From Scolanthus callimorphus (lineage: Eukaryota > Cnidaria > Anthozoa > Actiniaria > Edwardsiidae): 64,000 nucleotides of DNA. Every line of letters starts with the position of its first letter. The stretch's first letter is position 1. The notes beneath the pieces were generated by a model. It did not search any database. It saw only the letters and a list, made by a program, of their open reading frames with translations, and had not been told where the DNA came from. Positions 33,072-44,374 of the stretch are shown here, piece after piece. The stretch spans positions 14,847,912 through 14,911,911 of the forward strand of contig CM066920.1 of assembly GCA_033964015.1 (NCBI GenBank), in the 5' to 3' direction. Both the position numbers and the translations under genes were made by a program.

Positions 33072-33781
33072 CTAAGTATAGAACACCAGTAAATAGCAAA
33101 AAGGCAATAGCAAAAAACTGGTCCCCTAATACAGGAGGCAATTCTGAAGGAGGGGGGGGGGGGGGGTTGTAGCTTGAAATTGCAAGGGGAGGGGGGAGAT
33201 GTTGGTTATATAATTCTCATGTCTAATTTCTGAATATTGGATTTTAATTTTGATTTTGACGTACATGTATGTAAGGGTAGATTTCTGGAGGAAAGAGGTG
33301 TCTTGTTTTACTGGAATCCATATGAAGAGGGGAGAATGCCATTTTGGAAATTCTGGTTGCATGAGGGGTTGAAAAACTTGTGTTCAGTTTTTTTGACGGC
33401 TGCTGGAGCTCCGCCAGCTACTTTACATTTCACTGCCAGCTACTTTTTATTGGATCCCAGACAAAAGCATAATTGAGCCAATGATTAGCCAAACGTTTTT
33501 AAATAACTTCCTGCTCCAAGAGCAGTGTGGTGGACCAGTGGTACAGAACTTTACTGGAAATGCCAAATGACTGGTTTATTATTGCTAATATGTAATAATA
33601 TAAAATGACTGGTTTATTATTGCCAATTTGTAGTAAATTATTATAGTTTTATATTTATATTATGTAAATATGCAATTCAGCTGTAAAAGCTGCCAGATAT
33701 TTTATAATAAACTATCTATCTATCTATCTGTCTGTACCTGTCAAAGAACTGTAGAATAAACTGGTAGCAGCTTTGACTTAC

Positions 33782-34296
33782 CTGTAAATGGTTGTACCAA
33801 GTTTGTGCCTGTCGTGTTTTTCCTGCATTTCCTCACTAAGTGATTCAAGTTGCTGTTTGAGAGTTTTGCTGTCAAACTCCCGTCGTTCCTGCATATTCTT
33901 CACATCATTAAGCTCCATCAACAATGAGTCACGATCCAACATAAGCTCAGCACACAATCTTCTTTGCTCCTCAACCTCATTTTCAAGTATCTCAGCTGCT
34001 TGAACTTTCTTGGCATAGCCTCTTGCTTTCTCTAACATCTCATCTTGCTGTTCAACCTTCTCCTTCAGTTGGTTTTCAACCATGACATGCTTATCAAGTT
34101 CTGAGTTCAGCGACTCTATTTCCTTACGAAGCTCTTTTACCTTTTTGTCAGAAGAAATCTGAAGAGCATTCTTTTCATCTTCAAATTCTTTCTTGAGCTT
34201 TTCCTTGACAATTTCTATTTCATAGAGATGAAAGTCCTTTGTTTGTGTATCTGATTTGATCTGAGATTTGAGGCTGTAGTTTTCTTGCTTCAGTTC
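33782..34296 (-). CDS. SPDL1: SPDL1 exon 2 (long coiled coil)
   Basis: 515 nt, acceptor TATGCAG|GAACTG, donor TTTACAG|GTAAGT. Encodes about 171 residues of heptad-rich sequence (KVKELRKEIESLNSELDKHV, ENQLKEKVEQQDEMLEKARG). It ends with two bases of a codon, but exon 3 is open only when entered in phase 0. A short unrecognised exon in between, another donor or an assembly indel is needed. Confidence 0.88.
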
Positions 34297-34762
34297 CTGC
34301 ATAGAAAAGTATTTGTTTGTATCAGATTGATAAGGAGTAGTGTGGTTCAAAAAAATGGGAACATAGAAATGGAAAATTTGGGGTAAACATTAGGAGGAAA
34401 ATAGGACACATCATTGTACGTTTGCTATTTTCCATCTGCTTATTTTGAGCCGAGCTATCATAATGCTAGTTTGTTAGTTTTATTTTCATCTTCATAACTG
34501 GAACACAAGAGGCTAGTGTAGATGACAATTGTTTGCAAAATATTACTAGTAACAGAAATCTTCCCTGCGAGCTGAGACTACTTTTTATCTTCCTGCATTT
34601 TCTTTTACTTTGAATGTTTCTTTGGTTTTTCAACTTCGCAACAGAACAAGATAGAAGTGGACTCTGCTAGCAGGGAAGAGAAAATAGGAATAAGACTTAA
34701 GCCTTATTAAAAGGATTAGTACTACATAACTTACTAATAGTAGGCAAAACATACATGGCTAA

Positions 34763-35783
34763 TGCACCAGTCAATTGACAGCCCCGCACCCCCCCATTCG
34801 CGCATTAGCGGGGCATTCACTTTTTGGCAAATGAAAGGCAGTGAGCGCCTCGGTTTGCGGGGACAATCTGAGAGGTGAATGCACCGTCCCCAGGGTAATA
34901 ATTAAGAGTGAATGCGCTCCTTGCCCAATGAATTTAGAAGATAACACAAAGGATTTTTAGGGCCTCTTCACATGATTCCGGAATGACTTTCATTCTGGAA
35001 TGAGTTCATTCCATTCCCGTAAGATTTCTATATATTTTGTATACATTTGTTCACATGATACCGGAACGTAATTTTGCTCCCGTGCAGGTCATTCCGGAAT
35101 GAGTTCACTCCGGTTTTCAATCGGAGTGAAAATTTCGTTCCGGTATGAAGTTTCATTCTGGAATCATGTGAACTGAAATTGAACTTCGTTCTCGGACAAA
35201 AATCACAAACAGTGAAGCCTGGAGCGAGTGGCGCATGCGTGAATATTTGTTTTCTTATTTGGTACCAAAATCTGAAACTGATTGATCACGTCATGTGAAT
35301 ACAGTACGAACTTCATTCTAGAATGAAACTGATTCTGGAATGAAACTCATTCCAGAATCATGTGAAGAGGCCCTTACTCAATGAAAAGAGTCATGTCAAT
35401 GGTGCCCAGTTTTCAATGCAGCCGCAGTCGATCGCAAAGCGTAATAAAACCATATTTTTCTACTTGCATGTACTTTCGCTAGTGTAGATTAAAATTTAAT
35501 AAATTACGTGTAATTCAAGTAACAAAAATCTGTATTTGTCGTGTCTTTTGTGAAGTAAAGGGGTGTTCATATGGAGAAAAAGCGGAAAGCGGGCTGGTTT
35601 CTGTTATGTTGTGTCCCGGGGAAGAGAGTGACTCCCCGCTCGATGTACTGTGTGGAAGCCGTGAAAGAAAGCGCATCTCCCGACCAACGGGCAGTAATGT
35701 AGTGTGAATTATGTACGAAAACCCCGCTAGTACCCCGCTAATGCGCGAATGGGGGGGTGCGGGGCTCTCAATTGACTGGTGCA
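34763..35783. mobile_element. 1-kb TAA-flanked MITE, ends TGCACCAGTCAATTGA
   Basis: The ends TGCACCAGTCAATTGA and TCAATTGACTGGTGCA continue inward as AGCCCCGCACCCCCCCATTC and its complement. A 3-bp duplication TAA flanks it (34760-34762 and 35784-35786). It contains a second element at 34960-35373. A 3-bp TAA/TTA target fits the PIF/Harbinger group. It lies in SPDL1 intron 1. Confidence 0.8.
34960..35373. mobile_element. TTA-flanked MITE, ends GGGCCTCTTCACATGATTC
   Basis: The exact inverted ends GGGCCTCTTCACATGATTC are flanked by TTA (34957-34959 and 35374-35376), consistent with PIF/Harbinger. The interior consists of repeated CATTCCGGAATGA-like words. Nested in the element at 34763. Confidence 0.8.
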
Positions 35784-35964
35784 TAAGGTGAGACTGACAG
35801 AGCCTATAAGGTACTATGCTCCATCTGGTACTGCAGAGGTGACACATCTTATTATGGTGAAAACTTAAAAAGTTGATGAGAAACATGGAAACCAACTAAC
35901 AAGGCCAACATGATGCCAAAGTTCTAAAGTTAATTTTATCTTTGATAGCGTGGCGCTAATGCAA

Positions 35965-36254
35965 GACATTTTGAGGCACACGCCTCAGAGGCAACTTGAA
36001 CGCTTCATGGTGCGACAGGACCTCACTTCTTCAGGCAACAGATTCCATGATCTGATCGTTCTTGGGAAGAAGGAGGTCCCGTATGCGTTCAAGTTGGACG
36101 GTACTTGATGATATTTCAGGCCGCAGTGTCTCTTGTTCTCCATGACAGGCTCGGGGAACTGTCGTATCTTGAAGAACAAAGTGACTTGATCTTTCAGGCG
36201 GCGTTGAAACACGACTACGGTTGACGTACGGTCAACCACAGTACAGTACTTCAT
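35965..36254 (-). pseudogene. LINE RT C-terminal fragment
   Basis: On the minus strand one frame reads NAYGTSFFPRTIRSWNLLPE followed by EV. The S-F-F-P-R-T-I-x-x-W-N-x-L-P-E pattern is the usual C-terminal end of many Jockey/CR1-type LINE proteins. Upstream residues (RRLKDQVTLF, RHCGLKYHQV) are less clear. It lies in SPDL1 intron 1, on the same strand as the host gene. Confidence 0.55.
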
Positions 36255-36322
36255 CGTTTTGTAATTTTTGAATGGAAAACTTTATATAAAGCGAAGACAG
36301 ACAGCTAATAATATGAGCTTAC

Positions 36323-36520
36323 TTCCATTTTGGCCATAGCACCGGCATACTCCTTGTTGATTTCCCGAAGATTCTCTTCCAACTCCTTGTTTTGCTCCAG
36401 CAAAGTGTTCCCGAGGTTTCCCGCCAAGTCTCGATCATGGTATAAACTCTCCTTCTCTTCTTGAAGAAGCTTATTTTCCTCCCTTAACTGAAATAACTCT
36501 TTCAGCAACTCTTCGTCCAT
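36323..36520 (-). CDS. SPDL1: SPDL1 exon 1 (start codon, CC1 box)
   Basis: 66 codons from ATG at 36518-36520 to the donor AAATGGAA|GTAAGC, phase 0. Starts MDEELLKELFQLREEN; the coiled coil begins immediately. A33 and G37 form the CC1-box-like motif. Confidence 0.9.
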
Positions 36521-36900
36521 TATTTTGTATCATAAGAGGGTGAAATCAGCAAGAAACGTACGCCAAATGAAATTGATTCCCAACTTCAAACGTTCTGATA
36601 TTCAAACTTTGCCTCCCCTGAAAGATGCATTTCTTATGTGGACTCTGATTGGTTCAGATTTTTCAACCTGACCAATCAGAATGCTCGTTATGTAACCATG
36701 TACAGCGGTGTTACACATTAGAAACAAGATGGCGGACTGCTGTAGATTTCTTCGCCCTTAGAAATTTTGCTTGTATTTATTCTATTTTACACGCGATATT
36801 TCAGAGTTTAGCGAAATTGTTTTAGGAAATCGAATATGTCTTGCAAAAGACAACAATTTGCAGGTTTTTACGATACAACTTGATTTTTTTGACGAACGAA
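36521..36900. promoter_or_regulatory. Bidirectional SPDL1-GUF1 promoter region
   Basis: 380 bp separate the two proposed start codons. The region contains two CCAAT-type motifs in opposite directions (ATTGGTTC near 36648, CCAATCAG near 36672) and AAGATGGCGGAC at 36726-36737, which fits the YY1 motif found at animal transcription starts. The ATG within that motif opens only ten codons before a stop (MADCCRFLRP) and would act as an upstream ORF if transcribed. Start sites are inferred. Confidence 0.5.
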
Positions 36901-36995
36901 ATGAACATGTTCAAATTCAACCCGCGCTGCACTTGCTTGCGATTACTGCGAGGGACCAGGTGGAAGGGGAGCTCTTTGGCACGTGCCAATTTGAG
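36901..36995 (+). CDS. GUF1: GUF1 exon 1 (putative mitochondrial targeting sequence)
   Basis: ATG at 36901 gives MNMFKFNPRCTCLRLLRGTR and WKGSSLARAN, basic and free of acidic residues as expected of a mitochondrial presequence, before the donor TTTGAG|GTATGT. The donor leaves phase 2 in this frame, whereas exon 2 needs phase 0. A frame change just before the donor would give ...FE followed by EKLEMS, matching human EFKEKLDMS. Either one base is missing near 36985-36992 or the true first exon is different. Confidence 0.4.
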
Positions 36996-38030
36996 GTATG
37001 TCATGAAGTCGTCAGAAATATTGTGAATTCGAATATCCCGTGGAATGAAAACGACAAAATTAGTACTGTACCGTAAGATACTTCCAGACTTGCTGGTTGC
37101 ATAACCATGAAAGCTCCAAAAATATTGTGTTCTGTAGAAGAAAATCTCAAGAAATTTACCCAGGAGACATACAGTAAATAATAAGATGGAAAGTTTCAAT
37201 TTTTCCCCTTGAGACCAAAGGTAAAAACTGTAAGTCTCTGGCGAAAACCGGGATAGCTGGCAGGTATGTGTTGCCCCAAAATACTATGTAGGTTGAAAAG
37301 GGAATTGTCCAATATTGTCTGCCTGAGGGGTACAATTTAGTGTATCCCCAGAAAAATCTGCCACCTGACGTATTGGATGTAATTTATCTCTACAGATCAA
37401 TCAGATGTCTACACATCACTTTAATGTTACAAAAGTCTGAAAAGGTACAAAATATGCATGTCAGGAGGAGCCTTTAATTGGAGGACTCAGAATACAAAAT
37501 AATAAGAATATGTAATACTGCATACAATTCATGAATTGAATACATGAATAAACCACAATGACTCTCCTGCAGTAATATTTTTCAACAGACAGAGTAAGAA
37601 TTAATTTCTTAAGGACTCCAGAACCCCTTGATATTTCCATTGAAAAATACAGTGATTGCATGAGAAAAAGAGGAGAATCGAGCCTCCCACTCCCTGGAAT
37701 TTCAATTTCTCTCTGTTATTGGAGTATGAATGTTTTCTGCAATTGCACAGTCAAACAAACATGGTATACACCTAATTTAGTAAAGGTTGCTTTGGTCATA
37801 GTTCAAGCAAGGAATACCATGTAATTCTTTTCTTGAGTGACCAACCAAAGAATAGCACCTGACTAACAAAGGTCAATACCAAAGCAACCTTTTTTATAAA
37901 ATAGGTGCAAGTACATTTACAATCTGCCAAAATCCCCAATCCTATACACTGTATCCTTAGATAAGTATGTTATTTATCATGGCATCCTTTTATGATGTTT
38001 TGTGTGGGATTTTGTTGATTTCCTTTTCAG

Positions 38031-38142
38031 GAAAAATTAGAAATGTCAGATTTTCCTGTTGAGAGAGTGAGGAATTTCAGTATTGTTGCCCATGTAGATC
38101 ATGGCAAAAGTACTCTTGCTGATAGACTATTGGAATTAACAG
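38031..38142 (+). CDS. GUF1: GUF1 exon 2 (G1 motif)
   Basis: Acceptor CTTTTCAG|GAAAAA, donor TTAACAG|GTAAAC, leaves phase 1. Reads [20 protein letters not shown] then [24 protein letters not shown] binds the phosphates of GTP. Confidence 0.95.
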
Positions 38143-38257
38143 GTAAACCGCTTAACTAAGATAAAATGTACCCTTTTAGGATAATATCATACTTCGAAAG
38201 TTGATGTACATGTACATGTACAATTAAAGTCAGTGTACATCATTACCCGGTACTCTT

Positions 38258-38527
38258 TAACAATTATTCCTTGAGCCCGAATGGGCTCTGAGTCAATAGC
38301 TATTGACTTAGAGGCCATGAGGGCGAGAGGAATAATTGTTTTAGTCAAATCACACTAGTAGGTCAATTTGTATAGCCAAAAACGTTTTTTGTTCTGGTCA
38401 TTTGCCATTTTCTGGCTTTCAAATCTGACACTTTTCGCTACTAGTAGGCTATAACTTATAGCCTAGTAGTAGCTCAACCAATCAGAATGCAGCATTGACA
38501 ATAGACCACTAGTGTGATTTGACTAAA
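38258..38527. repeat. Double-hairpin repeat family, copy 3 (GUF1 intron 2)
   Basis: Same layout as the copies at 19345 and 62244. The first inverted unit is shortened: one GGGCTATTGACTC-type segment is missing. Confidence 0.7.
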
Positions 38528-38793
38528 ATAAAATATGTCTATGTCATGTAAATATAGTGTCATGTACATGTAGTGTATGGCATAAATGTTCAGACATTTT
38601 ATTGTTTATTTCAAGCCCTTTATCACCATTTTCTAATAAACCCCTCTGGTCCTATTTTTCTTTATTTGAAGGGCAAAGTTGCTTGATTAGGCACCCAAAA
38701 AGGTATAAGATGCCAAAATTTCTGGACTCTTATATTTTTACTGCATAAAATAAGCAATGAATACTGAAAAAATGACAATAAACCTATTGCACC

Positions 38794-39066
38794 TGTAACC
38801 GGCGAAAACGCGCGACGACTCCCGGAATCTCGGGAAGCGTCGTCGATCCACGCGGTTAAGAAACTAAAACAAAAAAAACGAAATGAAAAGTTTCGGCGCT
38901 AACATAAGGATGCGCCTAAAACTTAAACTGAAATGAAATGAACATAAAACTTATCAGGATCCGCGAGCGAAGGCAACGTGAGAACAAATGATGGATGCAA
39001 GGAGTGGACTTACTATAAGAGATTTATTACGGAACTTACGAACATAAATTACAAAACTGTTACGAT
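38794..39066 (-). repeat. Left LTR, first segment
   Basis: Matches 53097-53359 with a few substitutions and small indels. Ends at the insertion of the CACTA element. Confidence 0.88.
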
Positions 39067-39098
39067 CACAGGAAAAAAAAGTCAATTCCCAACTTGGG
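39067..39098. repeat. CACTA left terminal inverted repeat
   Basis: 32 bp, begins CACAGG followed by eight A residues, then GTCAATTCCC. Identical in reverse complement to 51277-51308. Confidence 0.93.
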
Positions 39099-39289
39099 GC
39101 ATCCCTGGGAATTAATTCCCAAGGTTGGGGATGGCTTGGGGCTAACATGGGGGGAGACTGAATTGGGAATCTGAGATGTGTTTGCCCGAGTTTGAGCCTG
39201 GGTCAAACTTGGGGTAGATGGGTCAAACTTGGGGTAGACTTGGGGCAGGACTGATAGAAATACTTGCAGAATCGAAGTCAATACACTTC

Positions 39290-39740
39290 TAATTAGCAAC
39301 TGGGTCTATTTGGTCCGAGTATTGGGGAAGTTGCTATGCAACTGTGTCTATTTGGTCCCAGCATTGGGGAAGATGCTTTGCAAATGGGTCTATTTGGTCC
39401 CAGCATTTGATAAAGTGTAAACATCAATACCTCGTTACTTAGCAACTGGGTCTATGTCGTCCCATCATAGGGGAAGTTGCTTAGCAACTGGGTCTATTTG
39501 GTTCCAGTATTGGGGAAGCTCTTCAACAACTGGGTCTATTTGGTCCCAACACTTGGTGATGATATAAACATCAATACCCTGTTACTTAGCAACTGGGTCT
39601 ATGTTGTCCCAGCATTGGGGAAGCTCTTTAGCAACTGGGTCTAGTTGGACCCAGAATTTTGAAAGTTACTCAGAAGTGGGTCTATTTGGTCCGAGTTTGG
39701 ATTTTACTTAGCAACGCGATGGTGTATTTGGTCCTAGTTG
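39290..39740. repeat. CACTA left subterminal repeats
   Basis: About nine imperfect copies of AGCAACTGGGTCTATTTGGT followed by CCCAGCATTGGGGAAG. They lie a few hundred bases from the end, where CACTA elements usually carry binding sites for an accessory protein. Function is inferred from position. Confidence 0.75.
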
Positions 39741-40218
39741 TTTATTTTCACCTCAGCATGTCTAAAATAAGAATATAGCAAAAACTTAAAGAGCCCTAGT
39801 CAGCCACTCCTTTGTTATTGTTTTCGTCCGATATTGCATCTAGAAATCTCAAAATAAACATCTACAAACAAAGTTTATACTTCATTTACCTAATTCGATC
39901 GAAAATATCGCACCACATTCTCTAAATCAGCCGATGGAAATGGATGCTTTCTCTGACTCGGTATGTTGCTAGGCCGACAAATGGCGGCTGACTGAGGTTC
40001 TTTGAGGCACAAAAACAACTTTTACACACGTTTTATTGCAATATCATGAGTATAAACATCTCGTGATGTACTATTATCATATCTTTTCCAAAATCCGAAT
40101 GTTTTGAAAGTAAAGAGCGTCTTCATCAAACAAAACGATTCCATTAATGTTAGGAACGATTGTCTAAATAGAAGGTGAGAAAAAGTGGAAAGATTTACGA
40201 GTTTTGCGCATAATAAGT

Positions 40219-41013
40219 CTAAAGAAGCTTCCAGCTGCCTCCAGAAATCCATTGTCCATCTGCAATACCTAGGATGCTTTTCCAGAACACCTCCTCCCGT
40301 GCTCCATGTCTGTTATGCGTTTCTCTTACATACAGATGTCGACCAGGCCACCTGGCATTCTCAATATAAAAGTTAACAGTCACAGATCTGCGTCCGGCAT
40401 CCACAGCTTTCACATGCCCAAACCATGTGTCGTCTGCATCTTCTCCTTGAATGTATAACATGTCACCAACTTCAGGGTAGCAAGGAACAATAGCCGTGGG
40501 TGAAGTCAAGGCTGGACGCTGATAGTCAACAACAATGCTGGCATCACAACTTGGAGAAGGCATCAACAGCGATTTCCTTCTAATGTGTGATAGCGGAAGA
40601 AACACACGATGATCACGAGCAGTAGCTGACACCAGAGGAAAGCCAGTCCAGTAATGCCTATCTATTGTACCCTCAGTCACACAGTAAACGAAGTGCGCTG
40701 CCTTCAGTACAATATGGACAGAAGAATCAACAGTTATGGCATGAAACTGTTCTGCAGTGAACACTCCCTCAGACCCATTATATATGGCAATGCAACTTTC
40801 CCCTTTTCGCAAAAGAAGATTACTGGCATCATTAATTGGAACAAAGGCCCTTTTTGAGATAACAGAAGCCCTTGAAACCTGTCCTTCTTGTTTGTTGAAC
40901 ACAGCAGCTATCAAGTGGACATCATCTTCAGAAAGCTCATGTACTCTTTTTGCGGAGCCAATGATGCAACTTCTCATTTGCAATTTCGCCTCTTTGAGTG
41001 ACCTTGCAACACC
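40219..41013 (-). CDS. CACTA transposase, last exon
   Basis: 265 codons including the stop at 40219-40221. Acceptor AATCTAG|GGTGTT, phase 0, continuing ...AFAYK|GVARSLKEAKLQMRS. The segment PEVGDMLYIQGEDADDTWFG followed by HVKAVDAGRRSVTVNFYIE looks like a small beta-barrel, perhaps BAH- or Tudor-like. The same C-terminal arrangement is known to me from cnidarian copies of this transposase. The two exons together encode at least about 1,064 residues. Confidence 0.8.
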   Translation of the reverse strand, partial: GVARSLKEAKLQMRSCIIGSAKRVHELSEDDVHLIAAVFNKQEGQVSRASVISKRAFVPINDASNLLLRKGESCIAIYNGSEGVFTAEQFHAITVDSSVHIVLKAAHFVYCVTEGTIDRHYWTGFPLVSATARDHRVFLPLSHIRRKSLLMPSPSCDASIVVDYQRPALTSPTAIVPCYPEVGDMLYIQGEDADDTWFGHVKAVDAGRRSVTVNFYIENARWPGRHLYVRETHNRHGAREEVFWKSILGIADGQWISGGSWKLL

Positions 41014-41237
41014 CTAGATTAAGAGAAACTGATTATATTCGGAATAACGCAAAAAATGTCTGACTTTTTAAAATATTTAAAAATATCAAAGAAAAAAGAA
41101 ACAGTGAAATGCGGACCAAGACAAGAAAGGTCACCATCCTTGCAATGTCTGAAACAATCATGATTAAAATTAAAGCAGACATCATAGCACCAAAGCGCAG
41201 GTGTGTGAGAGATTTGGATCAGCGAAATATATCATAC

Positions 41238-43637
41238 CTTATATGCAAACGCTTTCACCTCCAAATGACCATCTTTCCCTTCATTTATCATCTTCAGCAC
41301 CTCTCTTCTTTCTTCTGTGTGAGCATAGGTTTTTTCGATGTGTTTGCAATTGCTTGGCCTGCTTACATACTTCTTTACTGCCCTTTCAAAATTGTAACAC
41401 CAATAGTTGTCCGAGGCGGAAAACCGCAAAAGATCTTCGTGAATGTGTAGTAAATTATGATTGGTGATGCGGCACATCTCAATCCCTTGGATGTCCTCTG
41501 ATAAGATGTTGAATTTGAGAGCAAGGTCACGATGCTGTGATATCATTTCCGTAGTCCAGCCGTTACGACCGCTCTCATAATGCAACTCCGTGAGTCGGGC
41601 TAGTGTGCACCATACTTCATATTCGTCAGATGGTAACAGTGATTCGAGGATGCACTCAGATACTGGGAAGCAAAACTTACGATATTCCTCTGCTTTCCAA
41701 TGTCCACGTCTTTTGTCAAACCCAGTAGGCAAACGACCGTCTTTTAGATCAGATGTCCATGGAAACAAACGCAGGTTGCGCTCAACATCTTTAGGGTTCA
41801 AAATACCTGTTTCGACGAAACGATCAACTTGATTTTTTATTGCATTCAAGGGGAGCCCATGGTGGATGTCATATACGAGGTCTTTAAATACATTGAAACC
41901 ATAAACGGGAGATAACTGATGTAAAACCGACACACCCGTGTAGCCACTGTGAGATGACAGCTTCTTTCTTCTTGACTTTATATCTTCACACTGAATTTCA
42001 AACATTTTGCTAGCCTCAAGGTTGAGATCCCTTGTATCCCATGGATACCTTGCGTGTTTTCTGTTGTCACCATAATACATCTGGTTGTGATTTGCATGGG
42101 GTAGCGTATTACCTTGAACTTTACAGCGCCGACAAGGATTTCTGCCACCATTTAAGAACTTCCCCACTTCACAAATGGCCGGATAATCTCCGGTAAAGCA
42201 TAGTAACAAGTGTCGAACTCTATTACCGATTGGGAGATCCCGTGCTTTATGAGCATAATTAACTTCGATACCATTTATAAAGCCTGCCTTGACGTCATCT
42301 ACAAATGGCTGTAGGAATGGGTCTAACAAATGTGGATTATCTTTGGGAACTTGATGAAAAGGGACGAAACCAAGGACATAAACTTGCTCGACGTTCATTC
42401 TGTTACATTTTTTCATGTTTGCAACTGTTATTTCAATTGCTCCACAGCTGTGATTTCCATGCTTATATGGGCTCCAACCATCCCAATGCCCAATATAAGC
42501 TAAGTTTCGTGGGTCACCATTTGCAAAGACTGGATGGTGTTCAAACTCTTCAAAGCACAAAGGGCACTCTAATACTACTTTATCACTTCCTCGTTGCGCA
42601 TTGATTACATCAGAGATCACACCAGCTGAAACAACACCCTTACAGCGATCGTCGGGACACATAGCTGGCAGCAGCCAAGATTGGTCTTTGTCCCAGAACC
42701 ACGATAGTTCCCGAAACCTATCGCCGTCCCAGATTTCCTTTCTTAGTCCCCATGGATGTTCTCTGTTAAGCCAGTGTTCCCTCTCCTCCCAATGACCAAG
42801 GTGTTTTTTACATGTTTCGCTATCTTGGCACCACTTTTTGACTTTTTCATTGATACCTAGATAGTAGTATCGTATTTTTCCATTACTTCCACAATGCCTA
42901 CATTTTCCATCCTCGTTTTCCATTATGTCCCACTTGCCGTTGTAAACAGCCTTTCCCGAACTCTCGTTTTTTCTCCCTGTTTTCTTTTGACAGAAACATA
43001 TAAATAATTCTTTGGGATCACGATAACCATATTCTTTTAGAAGAACCTGTGTTTCGGCCCATCGTGTTGGCCACACGGCCTCTACCACATCAGAGTCGTA
43101 CTGATCACCTAGACCTTCACAAAACAGCTCCTTGCCAAATGACAAGATGTCCTCAAAGTTGTTTATTGAACCTTTAGTATCTTGCATTATTTGCATAGCT
43201 TTCAGGACTGCTTTCACAACTACTCCTCTCATATCACCAAAGGTGTTTTCATCTTCCTCTACATTCTCGTTGTGATCCTGTTCATTATGCCTATCAACCG
43301 GATCTAAGATGTCTGGAATTTCAACAGCTACTGCATGTGAGCCTTCAGCATCCATTTCTATATCACACAATTCTTCGTTTTCCGTTTCCATTGCCTCGAC
43401 CTCTCTTTCTCCTGATTCCAAACATGAGTCGTCGTAGCTATCATCATCATTATTTTCGCTATTAGCAAAGAGCGCAACTTCACAGCTCATTTTCCAATGC
43501 CGAAGCTCGGTCGTCCGTGGCGTGGCTTTACCTTTGCACTTATTACAGGGACAGTGCACATGCCTGTATGTTTTCTCTGGGCACTTGCAGGTTCCTATAT
43601 CTTCTCGAGGCCACATTTGATCGGCTGTAGTTTTATT
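41238..43637 (-). CDS. CACTA (Tnp2-like) transposase, main exon
   Basis: 800 codons, acceptor GGTGCACAG|AATAAA, donor TATAAG|GTATGA, phase 0. The frame is open a little above the acceptor but has no ATG, so an upstream first exon is likely; otherwise the start would be internal. Order: Cys cluster (CKCPEKTYRHVHCPCNKCKG), acidic spacer, WPTRWAETQVLLKEYGYRDP with FICFC, a CRHCG motif, HWEEREHWLNREHPWGLRKE, zinc-like CPLCFEEFEHH, then GHWDGWSPYKHG. The segment VYVLGFVPFHQVPKDNPHLL, DPFLQPFVDDV, HLLLCFTGDYPAICEVGKFL and PCRRCKV matches the transposase_21/Tnp2 pattern of EnSpm elements. The protein would cut at the TIRs. Acidic residues in GHWDGW and FTGDYPA are candidate catalytic positions (inference). 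Confidence 0.85.
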
Positions 43638-44374
43638 CTGTGCACCGAAACAGACAAAATATTGAATCACAAAAAGTATTTACCTAAAGGAGTGGTCGTT
43701 AAATGAAATCGGGGCAAGGGCCTGAAACATTGAGAATAAACGCTAACTGATAAATCAAGATTGCCCTATTCTTCGAAGAAAAAATACTTATTTTCTGTCA
43801 AAAAGAGGTCAACGCCCCATTTTTGACCTAGATCAAAAGGACTATTTTGATTTAAGTTTTAAGGGCTCAGAACGTTAATAAAAGTGAAATTAAAGCGCCG
43901 CATTTCCCATTCTATCAATCATTTTTCATTTATACAATCCATATCATTTTACAGCTGTAAGCCAGGGATTGTTGTAAATATAGAGAACAAATTAAAGTAA
44001 AAGTGCGAAAGACCCAGAACCCACGAAATTTAATCATTTATGAACAAAACTAGTTTTACTGTAAGCCAATTAATCTAAGCCTGTAGCGGGAAGAGTTAAA
44101 AAAAAACGGAATAAAGTTAACCCCCTAAACCACTCCCTAGTATCGGTAGATTAAAAAAAATTCCATTACTTCTGCCGGCGCCATAATATATTTTAATTTC
44201 AGTTGTAAACTAAAAGCCAAATAATGTTATGGGATGGTTTGCACAATGTGCAACGTAAACCTTTTCAGTTGGAGTTTTATCTTTGTAGACAGAAATAAAT
44301 AAATCGGTTTTCCCAGCCCACATGAAAACGAAAACAGTTTTCCTATTGGCATTAAAAAGGCCGACAAGACTTAA

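Larger units (their letters stand above)
25884..36520 (-). other. SPDL1: SPDL1 (Spindly) gene, nine coding exons
   Basis: Spindly is a coiled-coil adaptor that recruits dynein-dynactin to kinetochores and helps silence the spindle checkpoint. The assignment rests on several independent marks. Exon 1 has a CC1-box-like A-x-x-x-G (A33, G37 in DLAGNLGN), the dynein light-intermediate-chain contact. Exon 3 ends in the Spindly box GNSLFGE, which binds the dynactin pointed end. Exons 4-7 follow the vertebrate order (VEDKRLELERK, TLLQVKGN, FLARKEGEVKMLNEKI, ENMRLKLRIEDLKMKL). The last exon ends NECPQQ and a stop, and human Spindly ends in farnesylated CPQQ. The total is about 690 codons, close to the family length. 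Splice signals are GT-AG throughout. Two frame inconsistencies (exon 2/3 and inside exon 8) remain. Introns are full of MITEs. The gene is head-to-head with GUF1. Confidence 0.92.

Noticed and set aside
33126..33476. Overlapping short frames on both strands in SPDL1 intron 2
   Set aside because: They lie between confirmed exons and show no similarity to Spindly; they are G-rich intronic sequence.
36771..37076. 101-codon frame upstream of GUF1 exon 2
   Set aside because: It has no ATG start (begins at TTG) and is acidic, unlike a mitochondrial presequence. Its phase at 36995 would fit exon 2, so it is mentioned only as the alternative frame of exon 1.
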